This document shows, piece after piece, positions 31,245-43,300 of a stretch of DNA of 64,000 bases; positions within the stretch are counted from its first letter, which is position 1; each line of letters opens with the position of its first letter. Location: the NCBI RefSeq assembly GCF_000368065.1, contig NZ_KB851200.1:1-64000 (forward strand), given 5' to 3'. The notes under the pieces are model-generated. The model saw only the letters and a program-made list of their open reading frames with translations, made no database searches and was not told where the DNA came from. A program made the translations under genes and the position numbers. The DNA is from Acinetobacter seifertii. GTDB taxonomy: Bacteria > Pseudomonadota > Gammaproteobacteria > Pseudomonadales > Moraxellaceae.

Positions 31245-33077
31245 TTAGAAGCCAGTTTTTACAGCTTCAAGTAAAGCTGCTTGACGTTCTTTTAATGCTT
31301 TTGGTAAGCGCTCACCAAGTTTATTGAATAACTCAGTGTGGCTTTCAATTTCAGTAACCCACTGATCTTTATCTTGAGCTGTGATAAGGTCAAATTCTTC
31401 TTTAGAGAACTCAGTACCTTCCCAGTTCAAGTCATCGTAAGTTGGAACAAGGCCAATTGGTGTTTCAACAGCGTTTGCACGACCTTCACAACGGTCAATG
31501 ATCCACTCAAGAACACGCATGTTTTGACCGAAACCAGGCCATACGAAGTTGCCTTCAGCATCACGACGGAACCAGTTTACATTGAAGATTTTTGGTAATT
31601 TATTACCAGCAGCTTCAGCTTTTGTACTTACTTCTTGACCAAGGCTTAACCAGTGATCGAAGTAGTCAGCCATGTTGTAGCCAGCAAATGGAAGCATCGC
31701 GAATGGGTCACGACGAACGATACCTTGTTGACCAACAGCAGCAGCTGTAGTTTCAGAACCCATAGTTGCAGCTTTATAAACGCCGTCAACCCAGTCAAAA
31801 GCTTCAGAAACTAAAGGAACTGTATCTGCACGGCGACCACCGAAGATGAATGCAGAAATTGGAACACCTGCTGGGTTTTCCCAATCAGCATCGATAGATG
31901 GACATTGACCTGCTGCAACAGTGAAACGAGCATTTGGATGTGCTGCTTTTTCACCGTTTACGTGAGGTTGACCTTTCCAGTTCGTTAAGTTTGTTGGAAC
32001 TTCTTTAGAAAGACCTTCCCACCATACTTGACCATCTTCAGTTACTGCTACGTTTGTGTAGATAACATCTTTATGAAGAGTTGCCATACAGTTTGGGTTA
32101 GTCTTGGTATTTGTACCAGGAGCTACACCGAAGAAACCAGCTTCAGGGTTAATCGCATATAAACGGCCGTCTTCACCTGGTTTGATCCAAGCAATATCGT
32201 CACCTACAGTTTCGATTTTCCAACCTTCATAACCTGCTGGTGGAATTAACATCGCAAAGTTTGTTTTACCACAAGCAGATGGGAAAGCAGCAGCGATGTA
32301 GTGTTTTTCACCTTGAGGGTTAGTTACACCAAGAATAAGCATGTGTTCAGCTAACCAACCTTGTTCGCGTCCCATGACAGAAGCGATACGAAGAGCTAAA
32401 CATTTTTTACCAAGTAATGCGTTACCGCCGTACCCAGAACCGAAAGACCAGATTTCACGAGTCTCTGGGTAATGAACGATATATTTCTCTGGGTTACATG
32501 GCCATGCAACGTCTTTTTGACCTTCAGCAAGTGGTGCACCTACTGTGTGTACGCAAGGAACGAATTCGCCGTCTGTACCTAATACGTCATAAACTGCTTT
32601 ACCCATACGTGCCATTTTGCGCATGCTAACAGCAACATAAGGAGAGTCAGTTAACTCGATACCGATATGAGCAATATGGCTACCTAAAGGACCCATAGAG
32701 AAAGGAACAACGTACATCGTACGGCCTTCCATTGAACCTTCAAATAAACCATTTAATTTTTCACGCATAACAGCTGGATCTTCCCAGTTGTTTGTCGCAC
32801 CAGCATCTTCTTTATTTTGAGAGCAGATGTAAGTACGATCTTCAACACGCGCAACGTCAGATGGGTCAGAATTTGCAAGATAAGAACCAGGATGTTTTTC
32901 TTGGTTTAATTTCTGCATGGTGCCGTTAGCGATCATCAAGTCGATTAGACGTTGAGATTCTTCTTCGCTTCCGTCACACCATTCGATTTTTGCTGGTTTG
33001 GTTAAGTTTGCAATTTCTTCAACCCATGCTATAAGCTTAGGATGACGAACGAATTCTGGTGCGTTCACTGTGGTCAT
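31245..33077 (-). CDS. pckG: Phosphoenolpyruvate carboxykinase (GTP)
   Basis: 610 residues, the GTP-dependent class. P-loop/kinase-1a [16 protein letters not shown] (with the reactive cysteine), kinase-2 region [32 protein letters not shown] (positions ~300-330), and [18 protein letters not shown]. It converts oxaloacetate to phosphoenolpyruvate, the entry step of gluconeogenesis. The upstream 390-bp non-coding interval presumably carries its promoter. Confidence 0.97.
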   Translation of the reverse strand: MTTVNAPEFVRHPKLIAWVEEIANLTKPAKIEWCDGSEEESQRLIDLMIANGTMQKLNQEKHPGSYLANSDPSDVARVEDRTYICSQNKEDAGATNNWEDPAVMREKLNGLFEGSMEGRTMYVVPFSMGPLGSHIAHIGIELTDSPYVAVSMRKMARMGKAVYDVLGTDGEFVPCVHTVGAPLAEGQKDVAWPCNPEKYIVHYPETREIWSFGSGYGGNALLGKKCLALRIASVMGREQGWLAEHMLILGVTNPQGEKHYIAAAFPSACGKTNFAMLIPPAGYEGWKIETVGDDIAWIKPGEDGRLYAINPEAGFFGVAPGTNTKTNPNCMATLHKDVIYTNVAVTEDGQVWWEGLSKEVPTNLTNWKGQPHVNGEKAAHPNARFTVAAGQCPSIDADWENPAGVPISAFIFGGRRADTVPLVSEAFDWVDGVYKAATMGSETTAAAVGQQGIVRRDPFAMLPFAGYNMADYFDHWLSLGQEVSTKAEAAGNKLPKIFNVNWFRRDAEGNFVWPGFGQNMRVLEWIIDRCEGRANAVETPIGLVPTYDDLNWEGTEFSKEEFDLITAQDKDQWVTEIESHTELFNKLGERLPKALKERQAALLEAVKTGF

Positions 33078-33468
33078 GGTGAGGCCTATTCAAAATATGT
33101 ACAACGTACAAGTCTATTCATTGGGGTACAATGAAAGATCAAATAAAAAAGTGGCTGTATTAAAGCATAAAATCATAAAAAAAATAAGACTAAAGACTAA
33201 CAATTAGATATTTGGGTTTCTGAGAGTTTTTTAATGAAAATCATTTGGTTAGAGTTTTTTATACGGTTTATACTTTCATATTTTTATGTTGTATGTGTGT
33301 TATTTATTAAAATTATTTTATTTAAAATCAATAAATTAACTCTTAAATATTTCTTGAGAATTATTATTGATTAAACAAATGAAGATCATTCAAAATTTAC
33401 ATAAAGAGACTTTTAATAGGTGATTTTATATACAAAATAGAATAAACATCCCTATTTACGATAATAAA
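33078..33468. other. AT-rich intergenic region between pckG and the lipid kinase gene
   Basis: About 390 bp, very AT-rich, with no open reading frame or strong dyad that I can support. It separates divergent genes and presumably holds both promoters. No Shine-Dalgarno is evident before the ATG at 33469. Confidence 0.6.
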
Positions 33469-34407
33469 ATGCGGCCCTTAAAACCTCTTTCAATCATCTA
33501 CAATGAAAAATCAGGATTTCATGCTTCAAAGCATGAAGATGTTTATGAGCAAGTGATGACCGCGTTAACAGAACATGATTTTGAGATACAAGTTTTTGAA
33601 TTAAATGAAGATACATCATTTGATGATTTGATGAATAATGTGATCCATCGGCATTCACAAAACGAAAATAGAGGGGTAGTTGTTGCAGCTGGTGGGGATG
33701 GCACTTTAAATGCTGTTGCATCTAAACTTAAAAATACATCTATTCCAATGGGAATTTTGCCTTTAGGGACTTTTAACTACGTTGCTAAAGTTTTAGATAT
33801 TCCATTAGACCTTTTGGACGCAGTAGAAGTTATTGCCACAGGTACACCTCGATCGGTTCATATAGCAGCAATCAATGATCATATTTATTTGAATAATGCC
33901 AGTTTAGGTCTATATCCACTCTTTATTAAAAAGCGCGAACTTTACAATAAATATTTAGGAAGGCTTCCTTTACATGCTTATACCTCAGCTTTAGATGTTT
34001 TATTAAGAGAAAATAAATCCATGAAGTTGTCGATAACGGTAGATGGGAAAAAATATCCAGTTAAAGCCCCTCTAATTTTTTTTGGAAATAACCAATTACA
34101 GTTGTGTGATATGAAACTCAGGATTGCAGAATGTGCAGCACAGGGAAGAGTGGCTGGAGTTGTAATTACAAAAAGTGATAAGCTGAGTTTGCTGAATATG
34201 CTTTGGCAATGGGTTCAAGGTAAAGTTGAAGATGCAGAAGACGTATATAGTTTTTGTGCAGATCATGTTGTGGTGGAATGTGCAAAGAAATCGAAACTTA
34301 CAGTTGCTTTAGATGGTGAAATTATAGAAATGAAACCACCTTTAAATTTCACTGTAGAAAAGAATGCTTTAAATATTATGGTGCCGAATGTTATTACATC
34401 TGTCTGA
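33469..34407 (+). CDS. Diacylglycerol kinase catalytic-domain lipid kinase (YegS/BmrU-like)
   Basis: 312 residues, cytosolic. The DAGK_cat signature is clear: YNEKSGFHAS, VVAAGGDGTLNAVASKL (GGDG nucleotide site) and ILPLGTFNYVAKVLDIP. The C-terminal half is the beta-sandwich of the family (HIAAINDHIYLNNASLGLYP; TVALDGEIIEMK). Substrates in the family include diacylglycerol, phosphatidylglycerol and sphingosine. It overlaps the next gene by 20 bp, so a phosphate-transfer/phosphate-removal pair is suggested. Confidence 0.88.
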   Translation: MRPLKPLSIIYNEKSGFHASKHEDVYEQVMTALTEHDFEIQVFELNEDTSFDDLMNNVIHRHSQNENRGVVVAAGGDGTLNAVASKLKNTSIPMGILPLGTFNYVAKVLDIPLDLLDAVEVIATGTPRSVHIAAINDHIYLNNASLGLYPLFIKKRELYNKYLGRLPLHAYTSALDVLLRENKSMKLSITVDGKKYPVKAPLIFFGNNQLQLCDMKLRIAECAAQGRVAGVVITKSDKLSLLNMLWQWVQGKVEDAEDVYSFCADHVVVECAKKSKLTVALDGEIIEMKPPLNFTVEKNALNIMVPNVITSV

Positions 34408-35146
34408 TTTACACTTTGGCACAGAAAAAAAAGAGTGTTTAGAGGCGATAAGATACTTTTGTATTCAGCAACAGCCTGAAGTGATTGTTGTGAGTGGGGA
34501 TATTACCCAACGTGCCAGATATGAACAATTTTTTAAATGCCGACAGTTTTTAGATAGTCTCAATATTCCTTATCTTGTGGTGCCTGGAAATCATGATATT
34601 CCTTTGTATCATGTCTGGAACCGTTTTTTTTCTCCATTTACCCGATATCGATATTTTTTTGGTGAACTAGAGCCGACTTTAGAAACCGAACATTTCTATA
34701 TTGTTGGGGTAAACAGCATACGTCGTCGTTATCACACACGTGGGCATATTTCGATTGAACAAATTCAAGATACTTATGAGCGTTTAGAGAAAGCGCCAAA
34801 AGATAAAATAAAGCTGGTGGTTTTCCATCAACCTTTTTATACACCACCTGACAATAAGCATGGAATAAAGGATTGTCCGGTTTTGGGAAAAATTGCCTTA
34901 GAAAAGTGGAGTACAACAGGATTATTTGGAATGTTGCATGGTCATCTCCATAAAACGGCTGTATATGATTTAACGCAAATTTATCATTTAGAAATAGATC
35001 ATCCTATTTATGATATTCATGCGGGTACAGCAACTTCTACTCGTTTATATCATCACAATCCGAATAGCTTTAATACAGTTTCAAATACAGGAAAGATTCA
35101 GCATTATTGGTTCAATGAACAGTTGGCTGAATTCACTTCAGATTGA
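34388..35146 (+). CDS. Calcineurin-like metallophosphoesterase
   Basis: 252 residues. All five metal-binding blocks are present: HLSDLHFG, VVSGDITQRA, VPGNHDIP, VVFHQPFY and MLHGHLHKTAV. It is a class III cyclic-nucleotide phosphodiesterase/CpdA-like or lipid phosphodiesterase fold; no signal peptide. Its ATG (34388) lies inside the end of the lipid kinase gene (20-bp overlap), indicating coupled translation and probably joint lipid or phosphoester metabolism. Confidence 0.88.
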   Translation: MLLHLSDLHFGTEKKECLEAIRYFCIQQQPEVIVVSGDITQRARYEQFFKCRQFLDSLNIPYLVVPGNHDIPLYHVWNRFFSPFTRYRYFFGELEPTLETEHFYIVGVNSIRRRYHTRGHISIEQIQDTYERLEKAPKDKIKLVVFHQPFYTPPDNKHGIKDCPVLGKIALEKWSTTGLFGMLHGHLHKTAVYDLTQIYHLEIDHPIYDIHAGTATSTRLYHHNPNSFNTVSNTGKIQHYWFNEQLAEFTSD

Positions 35147-35220
35147 TCTGGGTTAGATGAGATTAAATATTTGATTGTTTAAAAAATATTCAAAAAAGAG
35201 GAAATTTTTTCTTATTTCCC

Positions 35221-35248
35221 CTTGAAGCCTTTTTTTTCATCCCCACAA
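35221..35248 (+). promoter_or_regulatory. Sigma-32 (RpoH)-type heat-shock promoter of groES-groEL
   Basis: CTTGAAG (35221-35227), a 13-bp spacer and CCCCACAA (35241-35248) match the RpoH consensus CTTGAAA-N13-14-CCCCATNT closely. It lies 84 bp before the groES start. Confidence 0.8.
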
Positions 35249-35331
35249 AAGTGACATCTAAATATTTTGTTATTGCTCTGGATTAAAGCAATAACGATTA
35301 ATCAAAAAGACTTAGTCTGATGGAGTTAATT

Positions 35332-35622
35332 ATGAGCAACATTCGTCCATTACATGATCGCGTTGTGATTCGTCGTGTAGAAGAAGAAACCAAAACTGCT
35401 GGTGGTATTTTATTGCCAGGTTCTGCTGCTGAAAAACCATCTCAAGGTGAAGTAATTGCAGTAGGTAATGGTCAAATCACTGATAACGGCGTACGTGCTT
35501 TGGATGTTAAAGTTGGTGACAAAGTGTTATTCGGTACTTATGCAGGTACAACAGTTAAAGTAAGCGGTGAAGAACTCTTAATCATGAAAGAGTCAGACAT
35601 CTTAGCTGTATTAGAAGGCTAA
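35332..35622 (+). CDS. groES: Co-chaperonin GroES
   Basis: 96 residues from ATG 35332, preceded by GGAG (35322-35325) at good spacing; an in-frame ATG at 35320 overlaps that site and is unlikely. Sequence [25 protein letters not shown] carries the GroES signature and the mobile loop; it ends DILAVLEG. It caps the GroEL chamber. It is in one operon with groEL, 58 bp apart. Confidence 0.98.
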   Translation: MSNIRPLHDRVVIRRVEEETKTAGGILLPGSAAEKPSQGEVIAVGNGQITDNGVRALDVKVGDKVLFGTYAGTTVKVSGEELLIMKESDILAVLEG

Positions 35623-35662
35623 TCGATTCATAACTCAATTCATTATCAGATTCAGTATTTAA

Positions 35663-37315
<1,653 letters not shown>

Positions 37316-37334
37316 TTCAACATTAACGTCTAAA

Positions 37335-37368
37335 TAAAAAATCCCTGCATTTGCAGGGATTTTTTTTA
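37335..37368 (+). terminator. Terminator of groES-groEL
   Basis: ATCCCTGCA (37341-37349) and TGCAGGGAT (37352-37360) with a following T-run of eight. Confidence 0.92.
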
Positions 37369-37420
37369 TTTCTTATATAAATTAAGAAAAAGTTAAGTTG
37401 ATATTCTTAAACTTATAGTC

Positions 37421-37449
37421 AGGAACAGTAGCTGTAGTTCCTCTTTTTT
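37421..37449 (+). terminator. Second terminator-like hairpin after groEL, possible small-RNA 3' end
   Basis: AGGAAC (37421-37426) pairs with GTTCCT (37437-37442), followed by C and six T residues. It lies beyond the strong groEL terminator with no gene between, so it may end a short independent transcript. Confidence 0.45.
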
Positions 37450-37455
37450 GTTACA

Positions 37456-37490
37456 CCATGCTTATCCTTTTATAAGCATGGTTTTTTTTT
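37456..37490 (+). terminator. Third + strand terminator between groEL and dgkA
   Basis: CCATGCTTA (37456-37464) pairs perfectly with TAAGCATGG (37473-37481), followed by nine T residues. The T-run is on the + strand, so it does not serve the convergent dgkA gene. Confidence 0.7.
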
Positions 37491-37863
37491 AGCCTAATAA
37501 AATGATAAGCCATGTCACTGCAATAATAGACAGTGCAACAAACTGTGCAGCACTTCCCATATCTTTGGCATTTTTAGAGAGTTGATGTTTTTCAAGTGAT
37601 ACGCGGTCAACTACTGCCTCAATCGCAGAATTGAATAGTTCTACAATAATTGCAAATAAACATACAACGACCATAAGTGCATGTTCACCACGAGTCACAT
37701 CTAGGAAAAAGCTAGTAGGGATAAGCACGACATTAATTAAAACAATTTGTCGAAAAGCGGCTTCATTTTTATAAGCTGCCTTAAATCCTGAAATTGAATA
37801 ACCTGTCGCATTCAAGATGCGCTTGAGTCCGCTTTTGCCTTTGTAGGGAGAATAACTATTCAT
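37489..37863 (-). CDS. dgkA: Diacylglycerol kinase (integral membrane, DgkA type)
   Basis: 124 residues with three transmembrane helices (~48-66, ~70-90, ~105-123). It has the amphipathic N-terminal helix (GLKRILNATGYSISGFKAAYKNEAAFRQ, the conserved substrate segment) and the invariant ELFNSAIEAVVDR signature, then KNAKDMGSAAQFVAL. It recycles diacylglycerol to phosphatidic acid. It is unrelated in fold to the soluble lipid kinase at 33.5 kb. Confidence 0.95.
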   Translation of the reverse strand: MNSYSPYKGKSGLKRILNATGYSISGFKAAYKNEAAFRQIVLINVVLIPTSFFLDVTRGEHALMVVVCLFAIIVELFNSAIEAVVDRVSLEKHQLSKNAKDMGSAAQFVALSIIAVTWLIILLG

Positions 37864-37970
37864 TCACTTATATTTTTAACACTTTTCATGCATTATATAT
37901 CGCGGCCCTCAAAAAAAATATTAAATCTTTTTTAAAGATTTTGACTTTATAACTTGATAGAGAAGAAGAG

Positions 37971-38933
37971 ATGAAAAAACTATTTGTAGCATTAGGACTT
38001 GTCATGGGTGGCTTACATGTAAGCTATGCAGAGCCTGCTTCAGCTCAGCAAGTACCGGGATATTATAAGCATCAATTTGGTAATTATCGCATCACCTCTT
38101 TACTTGATGGCACCATTTATTTAGACCCTAAATTATTCAAAAATTTGAGTCAGGCTGAGAAGACTAAAATTTTAACTAAGTATGCCGCTGTTAATGAGAA
38201 GGGCATCCAGACTTCTGTAAATGCATTTTTAGTAGATGACGGCAAAAGTTTGACGCTTGTTGATAGCGGTGCCTCAAGTTGTTTTGGCCCACAGTTGGGT
38301 TCGATTGCTAAAAATCTTGAACTGGCAGGCTATCAGCTTGCTAACGTGAAAACGGTTTTATTGACACATTTGCACCCAGACCATGTTTGTGGAATTGCTA
38401 AAGATGGAAAAGCAGTATTTCCTAATGCAACTATTTATGCGCATGAACGTGAAGCAGATTACTGGTTAAACCCAGCTTCTGAAAAAACAGTACCAGCAAA
38501 TCAAAAAGAAAATTATTTAGGCACTGTTAAAAATGTAAAAGTTGCACTTGCACCTTATGAGGCGAGAAAAGCATTCAAAACCTTTAAAGATGGTGATGTC
38601 ATTCAAGGTTTTGAAGTAATCAATACACAAGGGCACACACCGGGTCACCATAGCTTCCGTTTAAAGAGCAAGGGTCAACAAATTGTCTTTGTAGGGGACA
38701 TTGTCCACTCACATTCTTTGCAGTTTGATGCTCCAAAAACTGGCGTAGATTTTGATGTAAATTCCGAGCAGGCAATTAATACCCGTTTAAAAATGTTTGC
38801 TGAAATTTCAAATAAACAGCAATGGGTAGCTGCTCCACATTTGCCATTTCCGGGGATTGGCCATGTATATAAAGTGAATGCAGAGCAATATCAGTGGATT
38901 CCTTTATATTTTAATAACAGTCTTGAGAAGTAA
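37971..38933 (+). CDS. Secreted MBL-fold metallo-hydrolase
   Basis: 320 residues. A signal peptide (KKLFVALGLVMGGLHVSYA) precedes a metallo-beta-lactamase fold with LVDSGASSCFG, the zinc motif THLHPDHVCGI (His133, His135, Asp137, His138), HTPGHHS and FVGDIVHSH, and a late PHLPFPGIGHV. The order resembles the AHL-lactonase/alkylsulfatase-like branch rather than true beta-lactamases; the substrate is not known. It stands alone. Confidence 0.85.
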   Translation: MKKLFVALGLVMGGLHVSYAEPASAQQVPGYYKHQFGNYRITSLLDGTIYLDPKLFKNLSQAEKTKILTKYAAVNEKGIQTSVNAFLVDDGKSLTLVDSGASSCFGPQLGSIAKNLELAGYQLANVKTVLLTHLHPDHVCGIAKDGKAVFPNATIYAHEREADYWLNPASEKTVPANQKENYLGTVKNVKVALAPYEARKAFKTFKDGDVIQGFEVINTQGHTPGHHSFRLKSKGQQIVFVGDIVHSHSLQFDAPKTGVDFDVNSEQAINTRLKMFAEISNKQQWVAAPHLPFPGIGHVYKVNAEQYQWIPLYFNNSLEK

Positions 38934-38962
38934 AAAATGGGGCATTCAATGCCCCATTTTTT
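38932..38962. terminator. Bidirectional terminator between the MBL gene and glpQ-like gene
   Basis: AATGGGGCATT and AATGCCCCATT arms around a very short loop, with A-run and T-run flanks, between the convergent genes. Confidence 0.9.
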
Positions 38963-38975
38963 ATTAAGTATTTAA

Positions 38976-40127
38976 TTATTTTGTTGTTTTCTCAAAATTA
39001 GTCACAGCTTGACGGCCAAGTGCAGGATCATCGGTAAAGACACCATCTACACCTGCTTTAAAATATGCTTCGAACTCTTTTAAAGCACCTGTTGGACAAC
39101 GTTCAGCAGGTTTGTCGCTACATTTTAAAGGTTGTGGTAAAAAGTTGTTTTCTGGGCGGAAAGTATATGGGTGTACTTTTAAGCCAGCGGCATGTGCATC
39201 GCTAATAAATGAAGTGGTTTGTACTGAACCATCAGTATTGAAATTAAGAATATAGTTTTTGCTTGGGCCAACGCCATTTGCATATTTAGCAACATCTTTT
39301 AAGCTTTGTGCTGTGGCCAAATCACCATACGTCTTAGATACACCAGATTCAACAAAGTCGGCTGGTCGAGATGTTTTTGCATCATATAACTGAATGATTT
39401 GTGCATGTTTAAGTGTCTTATGAAGGTCAAGTTGATCTTTTAAATATTTTAAATTGCTGACTTCAAAAGACTGCAAATAGATAGGTGCGATATCACGTGT
39501 ATATTGATACTTGGCCAGAGTTTTAAGAAGTGTGTCCTCCATAGCCAAATTTCTATTTTTAAAATAAGTGGGATGTTTGGTTTCGATATATAAACCAATA
39601 ATCTTGCCAGTTTTTTTATAATTTGCTTCGGCAAGTTCAATGACTTGTTCGAGCGTCGGAATTGAATAGAGGTCATTGTAAGCTGTATTTGCTGGTCGGA
39701 ACTCAGGAATACGCTCACGTGCTTTAACTTGTTGTAATTCATTTAAGGTGAGGTCTTCAGTAAACCAACCCGTTAAATTAACACCATCAATATTTTTGGT
39801 GGTTTTGCGGTCCGCAAATTGGGTAAGGGTACTGATATTGGTAGTCCCACCAATTTCGTTTTCATGACGCGTAACCAATACACCATCTTTTGTTGACACC
39901 AGATCGGGTTCGATAAAGTCAGCACCATCATCAATCGCTTCTTGATATGAAGCTAACGTATGTTCAGGACGTAAAGCGCTAGCGCCGCGGTGTCCGATAA
40001 CTAAAATTTTAGGAAGTTGATATTCTGGTGTAGTTGGTGTCGTTTCAATTTTATCATCGTCATTACAACCGACCAAGCTAACTAAACTTAAGCATAAAAG
40101 TGCTTTTCTAAACATAATTCTACTCAT
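38976..40127 (-). CDS. glpQ: Glycerophosphodiester phosphodiesterase, lipoprotein (GlpQ-like)
   Basis: 383 residues. A lipoprotein signal ends LVGC (Cys21). The GDPD fold begins ILVIGHRGASALRPEHTLASYQEAIDDGADFIEPDLV, with the catalytic histidines in HRG and RHE and acidic metal ligands E-x-D, and ends VDGVFTDDPALGRQAV. It hydrolyses glycerophosphodiesters to glycerol 3-phosphate and an alcohol, feeding glpD. The start could instead be the ATG four codons later (40115). Confidence 0.92.
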   Translation of the reverse strand: MSRIMFRKALLCLSLVSLVGCNDDDKIETTPTTPEYQLPKILVIGHRGASALRPEHTLASYQEAIDDGADFIEPDLVSTKDGVLVTRHENEIGGTTNISTLTQFADRKTTKNIDGVNLTGWFTEDLTLNELQQVKARERIPEFRPANTAYNDLYSIPTLEQVIELAEANYKKTGKIIGLYIETKHPTYFKNRNLAMEDTLLKTLAKYQYTRDIAPIYLQSFEVSNLKYLKDQLDLHKTLKHAQIIQLYDAKTSRPADFVESGVSKTYGDLATAQSLKDVAKYANGVGPSKNYILNFNTDGSVQTTSFISDAHAAGLKVHPYTFRPENNFLPQPLKCSDKPAERCPTGALKEFEAYFKAGVDGVFTDDPALGRQAVTNFEKTTK

Positions 40128-40379
40128 ATTGTTTTAGTTGAAACGACTCAAGTATTAAGATTTAGTTTGACATGATCATGAAGAATTCATGAATTTTAAG
40201 TGACACTAGTTAACTGGTTCTTTATTGCTTTGTTGGAAATATTCAAACGCGCTTTGTTTTTGTCTTAATTACATTTATTGTTTTAATTCTACTTGTCTTT
40301 TTTACATTGCTCGTTGATGATCACATGGTCTCAAAGCGGCATTTATTTCTGTTAATTAACGACATTATACCGGGCAGCC

Positions 40380-43300
40380 ATGCTATCTAAATTTTTTATT
40401 GAACGTCCTATTTTTGCCAATGTCCTGGCGATCATTGTTATGGCTTTCGGTATTTTTTCGGTCATGAATTTACCTGTAGAACGATATCCAGATATCGCGC
40501 CGCCGAAGATTACAGTGTCAGCCAACTATAGTGGCGCAGATGCGCAAACGGTTGAGCAAAGTGTGACTCAAATTTTAGAACAGCAAATACAAGGGATTGA
40601 CCACTTACTCTATTTTAGTTCATCAAGTGATTCATCGGGACGTAGCCGAATTACCATTAGTTTTGATAATGGAACCAACCCAGACACTGCTCAGGTCCAA
40701 GTCCAAAACAGTATTAGCGGTGTCATACGCCGTTTACCCGATGAAGTTCAGCGCCAAGGTGTGACAGTCAATAAGTCACTAGGTGATACTTTTATGGTAA
40801 TTGGTTTATATGACTCGACAGGTAAAACGGGAAATATTGAGCTATCAGACTATTTAACTACGCACGTGGTAGATAACCTGAACCGTATTGAAGGGGTGGG
40901 TGAAACTGATGTATTTGGTTCGCAATATGCGATGCGTATTTGGTTAAATCCGGACAAGTTAAAACAATATAATTTAATGCCAAGTGATGTGGCGAACGCA
41001 ATCACTGCCCAAAATACCCAAGTTGCTGCAGGTGCAATTGGTGATTTACCAGTCATTGATGGACAATATTTAAATACAAAAGTGACTGCAGGTTCTCGAC
41101 TCAAAACAGTCGATGATTTTAAAAATATTGTTGTAAAGTCGAATAAAACTGCGAGTTATGTTTACTTAAAAGATATTGCACGAGTTGAGCTTGGTGCAGA
41201 GAACTACCAGTCCTTTAATACGATTAATGGTTATCCTGCGGCAGGTTTAGGTATTTCGTTATCTTCTGGTGCAAATGCAATTCAGACCTCTAAGCTCATT
41301 CATCAAACCTTAGATCAGCTCGCAACTAAATTACCAGCTGGCTATAAGATCGTTTATCCACGAGATAATACGCCGTTTGTTCAAGAGTCAATTAAGGAAG
41401 TTGTTAAGACCCTTGTAGAAGCGATTATTCTGGTTATTTTGGTCATGTTCCTATTTTTACAAAGCTGGCGCGCCACTCTTATTCCGAGTATTACCGTGCC
41501 AGTTGTTATTCTAGGGACTTTTGCGGTCTTATATGTGCTCGGGTTTAGTATTAACACATTGACATTATTTGCATTGGTACTCGCCATAGGTTTGTTGGTT
41601 GATGATGCAATTGTGGTTGTTGAAAACGTTGAACGGCTCATGCATGAACAGCACTTAAGCCCTAAAGAAGCTGCGATTGAGTCAATGGGTGAAATTAGTG
41701 GGGCCTTAGTTGGGATTACTTTGGTTTTAACCGCAGTTTTTATTCCAATGTCTTTTTTAGGTGGCTCAATTGGGGTGATTTACCGCCAGTTTTCCATTAC
41801 TTTAGTTGCCGCTATGGCACTATCGCTGGTTGTTGCACTTGTATTAACCCCCGCCTTATGTGCATTAATTTTAAAACCGAACTCTGAACCTAAGCGTTGG
41901 GCAATTTGGTTTAACCAAAAAATTGATCAACTTAAGAATAAATATATCAAGCTTGTTCAGACGAGTATTGATTACAGTAAATCAGTTATTGTGATTTTTG
42001 TTGCGCTGATAGCAGTTTTTACGCTGTTCTATAGTGGTTTAAAAAGTGGATTTATTCCTAAAGAAGACCAAGGTATTTTAAGCGTTCAAATTAAATTGGT
42101 AGATAGTGCTCCAATTTCTGAAAGTCAGAAAATCGGTGAGCAAGTACGCCAATACTTTCTGAAACAAGAAGATAAAAATGTTGATTTGGTTTTAATTCGT
42201 TACGGTCGAAATAATGCCGGTACTGGACAAAATTTAGCACAAGGCTTTGTTGCTTTAAAACCTTGGGATGTCCGTACTGCAAAAGAAAACTCCGCTGACG
42301 CTATACAAAAGCGTGCAATGAAATATTTTAGTCATTTAAATAATGCTCAAATTAATGTGACCTTACCACCTTCAGTAAATGGTTTAGGCCAAACGGATGG
42401 TCTAGATTTTTGGATTCAGGACTTAAATGGTCAAGGTCAAAACTTCTTAGATGGGATGTTCCGACAGTTACAAACTCAAAGTAAAAACTATTCAACTTTC
42501 GAAAATTTTGATAAGCAGTCTACCAATAGTAAAGCGAATCTGAATATCAAGATTGATCAGAAACAGGCTTTGGCAAATAGTTTGGAACTCTCAGCAATTA
42601 ACAATACGTTATCGAGTGCATGGGGTGGAACTTACGTAAATGACTTTATTGATCGGGGCCGTATTAAACGCGTCATGATTCAAGGTGATGCCCAGTTTAG
42701 ATCTAAACCTGAAGATTTATATAATTGGTCTGTGCGTAATAGCCAAAATGAAATGGTGCCTTTTAGCTCATTTGCAAACTTCAGCTGGGGCGGGGCACCG
42801 GAAATTGTGAAACGCTATATGGGATATAGTGCTTTACAGCTACAGGCAGATGTTGCGAGTGGTAGCAGTTCTGGTCAAGCCATGAAGGATGTTGAACAAC
42901 TCGTCAACCAGCAAAAAGACATCGGCTTAGCATGGACTGGCTTGTCTTTTGAAGAACAAAAGTCGACGAATCAGGCTGTATGGTTATATCTGATTTCGGC
43001 TGGTTTTATTTTCTTATGTTTAGCTGCTTTGTATGAAAGCTTAAGTATTCCTGCTGCTGTAATGACTTCTATTCCGCTAGGTGTAGGAGGAAGTGTCATT
43101 TTCTCTTATATCTTTGGTTTACCAAATGACGTGTATTTCCAAATTGCACTTTTAACTACGATTGGGTTGTCATGTAAAAACGGAATTTTAATTGTTGAGT
43201 TCGCTGCATTAGCTCAAGAGAAAGGAAAGAATGCTATTCAGGCTGCTCTAGAAGGCGCGAGCTTGCGTTTAAGACCGATTTTAATGACTTCTTTAGCCTT

